A stretch of 64,000 bases of DNA from Kluyvera cryocrescens NBRC 102467 (GTDB taxonomy: Bacteria; Pseudomonadota; Gammaproteobacteria; Enterobacterales; Enterobacteriaceae), in NCBI RefSeq assembly GCF_001571285.1, contig NZ_BCTM01000002.1:81409-145408 (forward strand), given 5' to 3'. The translations under genes and the position numbers were made by a program. How positions within the stretch are numbered: the first letter of the stretch is position 1; every line of letters begins with the position of its first letter. The notes below the pieces were generated by a model. That model was given only the letters and a program-made list of their open reading frames with translations. It did no database searches and was not told the DNA's origin. This document shows positions 62,153-64,000 of this stretch, piece by piece.

Positions 62153-62773
62153 TTACTCTCCACAGGCTTGCAGTTGTGAAAGTTGCGCGGGAAGCGTTTC
62201 AGCATACAGCCCGGCACGCTTAACGGCGTTGACGACGGCGCGCGGCGTTATGGTCGCACCGGTAAACTGATCGAACTGTCCGCCATCTTTTTTCACCGCC
62301 CACTGAGCATCGCTAGCGCCGCCGATCTTTTTCCCGGCGAAGAATGTAATCCAATCCGACAGGCGCAGTTCAATTTTATCGCCCAGGCCCGGCGTTTCGT
62401 GATGTTCCGTCACGCGGGTGCCCAGTACGGTGCCGTTAAAATCTGCACCGACTAACAGCTGAATGGCGCCCGAGTAGCCATCCGGTGCTGTCGCTTCCAG
62501 CACGGCCGCGACCGGTTTGTCATCCATTCTGGCAATATAGACTTTGTGCTGACCTTTACCCAGCTCGGGTGCCGTCACCACAAAGCAGCTTTTCAGCAAC
62601 GCATTATTATAGCTGTCAGCGGGAATAACCTGCTGGAACAGCGCGTTTTGCTGCTTCTCAGCCTGTTCGTCGATAGTGTGTTTGGTTAACTGGTTAATCG
62701 CGGCCGTCAAGCCCGTCGACCCGGCAGCGAACAGCGCCAGCGTGACACCGTGTTTACGCATGGTTTTTAACAT
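62153..62773 (-). CDS. rsxG: Electron transport complex subunit RsxG
   Basis: A 206-residue protein (E. coli length) with one N-terminal transmembrane helix ([18 protein letters not shown], about 10-27) and a periplasmic FMN-binding domain. The covalent FMN attachment site is the final Thr of the SGAT-type motif, here [12 protein letters not shown] near 172-183. [17 protein letters not shown] sequence ([13 protein letters not shown]) near 128 is family-typical. It lies ten bases after rsxD. Confidence 0.96.
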   Translation of the reverse strand: MLKTMRKHGVTLALFAAGSTGLTAAINQLTKHTIDEQAEKQQNALFQQVIPADSYNNALLKSCFVVTAPELGKGQHKVYIARMDDKPVAAVLEATAPDGYSGAIQLLVGADFNGTVLGTRVTEHHETPGLGDKIELRLSDWITFFAGKKIGGASDAQWAVKKDGGQFDQFTGATITPRAVVNAVKRAGLYAETLPAQLSQLQACGE

Positions 62774-62782
62774 GGTCAGTCC

Positions 62783-63835
62783 TCAGCGGTGTCCATAAGT
62801 GCGCGGGCGCGTGTAGTAATCGATCAGCGGCACGGTAATGTTAGCCAGCAGTACGGCAAAGGCAACGCCATCAGGATACCCCCCGAAGCTGCGAATCAGC
62901 CACACCAGCAGGCCCGCCAATGCGCCGAAAATTAAGCGTCCACGGTTGGTTGTGGAGGCGGTTACCGGATCGGTGAGAATAAAGAACGCACCCAGCATGG
63001 TGGCACCGGAAAGGAGATGCATCTGTGGCGTCGCAACGCTTTCTGGATGCAGCAGCCAGCCTAGCGTCGAGCACACGGCGAGACTGACCAGGAAGCTGAG
63101 CGGAATATGCCAGCGAATGGCTTTTTGCCACAGCAGGAACAATCCACCGACCAGATAGGCGATATTGACCCATTGCCAGCCGATACCCGCCAGCGCGCCG
63201 TGATAGATGGCGCCGTTGAGGATTTGCTCAACCGACTGCCCGGCATGAAGCGAGGTTTTAAAGGTATCCAGCGGCGTTGCCTGGCTTACGCCATCAATGC
63301 CCATGCGCAGCGCCGTCATATCCTGACCGGCCGCGGTATGTCCGGTGAAGATCACCTGAATCGCGTCGATAAAGCCGGGCACCGAGGCCGCAATGTCATG
63401 CGGGGGTAACCAGGATGTCATCTGTACCGGGAAAGAGATGAGCAGCACCACATAGCCAATCATTGCTGGGTTGAAAGGGTTTTGTCCTAAACCACCGTAC
63501 AATTGCTTGGCGATAATGACGGCAAATACGGTACCGAGGACCACCATCCACCATGGCGCAAACGGCGGAATACTGATAGCGAGCAGCAGACCAGTCAGCA
63601 GTGCGGAGTTATCCGCGAGCGTCTGCACGACGTTTTGCTTACGCAGGCGCAGTACCAGCGACTCGGCAAGCCAGGCGGTAGAAATGGCCAACATCAGCTG
63701 AATAAGGGTTCCCCAGCCAAAAAACCAGCCCTGTACCAGGATCCCCGGCAGGGCAGCAATGACCACCAGCATCATAATGCGCGATGTCTGGCGATGGTTA
63801 TGGGTATAAGGGGAACTTGCGATTTTGAAAACCAT
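62783..63835 (-). CDS. rsxD: Electron transport complex subunit RsxD
   Basis: A 350-residue NqrB/RnfD-family inner-membrane subunit (E. coli 352) with nine or ten helices, including [30 protein letters not shown] near 21-50. A second covalent FMN is expected on Thr in [12 protein letters not shown] near 183-194, and [20 protein letters not shown] near 113-132 is the conserved cofactor region. With RsxG it forms the membrane electron path of the complex. It starts directly after the rsxC stop. Confidence 0.96.
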   Translation of the reverse strand: MVFKIASSPYTHNHRQTSRIMMLVVIAALPGILVQGWFFGWGTLIQLMLAISTAWLAESLVLRLRKQNVVQTLADNSALLTGLLLAISIPPFAPWWMVVLGTVFAVIIAKQLYGGLGQNPFNPAMIGYVVLLISFPVQMTSWLPPHDIAASVPGFIDAIQVIFTGHTAAGQDMTALRMGIDGVSQATPLDTFKTSLHAGQSVEQILNGAIYHGALAGIGWQWVNIAYLVGGLFLLWQKAIRWHIPLSFLVSLAVCSTLGWLLHPESVATPQMHLLSGATMLGAFFILTDPVTASTTNRGRLIFGALAGLLVWLIRSFGGYPDGVAFAVLLANITVPLIDYYTRPRTYGHR

Positions 63836-64000
63836 TTAATCCTCGTTAACGGCCTGAGCGGCTTTCCTGGCTTGAACACGGGCAATCGCAGCGGCGACGG
63901 CGGCTTTGCGTGAGTCGTCGTTGGCAGCGGGCTCCGCGATATCTTGCTGTGCGGCTTTACGTGCTTTGGCACGCGCGATAGCGGCTTCAACGGCGGCTTT
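63836..64000 (-). CDS. rsxC: Electron transport complex subunit RsxC, C-terminal end (cut by window edge)
   Basis: Only the last 54 residues are present. They contain two copies of an Ala/Lys/Arg-rich helical repeat ([19 protein letters not shown] and [19 protein letters not shown]) separated by an acidic linker, then VNED. This repeat tail is characteristic of enterobacterial RsxC, which binds NADH, FMN and 4Fe-4S clusters in its missing N-terminal part. The stop codon is directly next to the rsxD start codon. Confidence 0.93.
   Translation of the reverse strand, partial: KAAVEAAIARAKARKAAQQDIAEPAANDDSRKAAVAAAIARVQARKAAQAVNED

Overview
This window is chromosomal DNA of an enterobacterium in the family Enterobacteriaceae. 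Most genes are full-length counterparts of E. coli K-12 genes, in long blocks of conserved order. Lengths often match to the residue: LdhA 329, YdbH 879, Ndh 434, SodB 193, GrxD 115, PdxH 218, TyrS 424. The porin/micC pair, three tandem tRNA-Val(GAC) genes and a siderophore-type operon beside ldtC would suit the Klebsiella/Raoultella/Enterobacter/Kosakonia group, but the genus cannot be fixed from the sequence alone. There is no rRNA, CRISPR array, insertion sequence or prophage.

Layout. (1) About 1-9.7 kb: ompN (truncated by the window edge), the sRNA gene micC, nifJ/ydbK, ydbJ, hslJ, ldhA and ydbH-ynbE-ydbL, colinear with the 31-min region of E. coli. (2) About 9.8-18.2 kb: hinT-ycfL-lpoB-thiK-nagZ-ycfP, ndh, ycfJ, comR/bhsA and ldtC, colinear with the 25-min region. 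The ydbL|hinT junction is therefore a rearrangement breakpoint relative to E. coli. (3) About 18.3-31.7 kb: an accessory region. It holds a TonB-dependent receptor divergent from a FecBCDE-type ABC transporter operon that ends in an RpiR-family regulator, a GLYR-like dehydrogenase with an MpaB/DUF2236 protein, an unrecognised 46-residue acidic cysteine-containing peptide gene, a glgS-family gene, a CMD-cupin pair, a pspE-like rhodanese, a small monooxygenase, three tRNA-Val genes and Zur-boxed zinT. (4) About 31.7-64 kb: mdtK, ribE, cfa, punC/punR, purR, ynhF, ydhP, sodB, mepH, grxD, rnt, gloA, nemA, nemR, ydhL, ydhF, ydhKJI, slyA, a diguanylate cyclase, slyB, anmK, mliC, pdxH, tyrS, pdxY, gstA, dtpA, nth, rsxE, rsxG, rsxD and the tail of rsxC, colinear with the 36-37-min region. 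Differences from K-12 here are no lhr between rnt and grxD, no sodC beside ydhF, and a diguanylate cyclase between slyA and slyB.

Functional groups. YdbH, YnbE and YdbL form an inter-membrane lipid-transport module. LpoB, NagZ, LdtC and MepH act on peptidoglycan, and MliC inhibits lysozyme. NemR, NemA and GloA detoxify electrophiles. PunR, PunC and PurR handle purines. PdxH and PdxY belong to vitamin B6 salvage. RsxCDGE with Nth form one operon. Recognisable control sites include an FNR box (ndh), a Zur box (zinT), PurR operators (purR), NemR-type palindromes, a SlyA box (slyA), a PhoP box (slyB), a putative RydC pairing site (cfa) and Fur-like boxes around the siderophore genes.

The least explained parts are the receptor/ABC/RpiR/GLYR/MpaB cluster, the 46-residue peptide gene beside it, and two short ORFs with strong Shine-Dalgarno sequences lying antisense to the 3' ends of slyB and nth.
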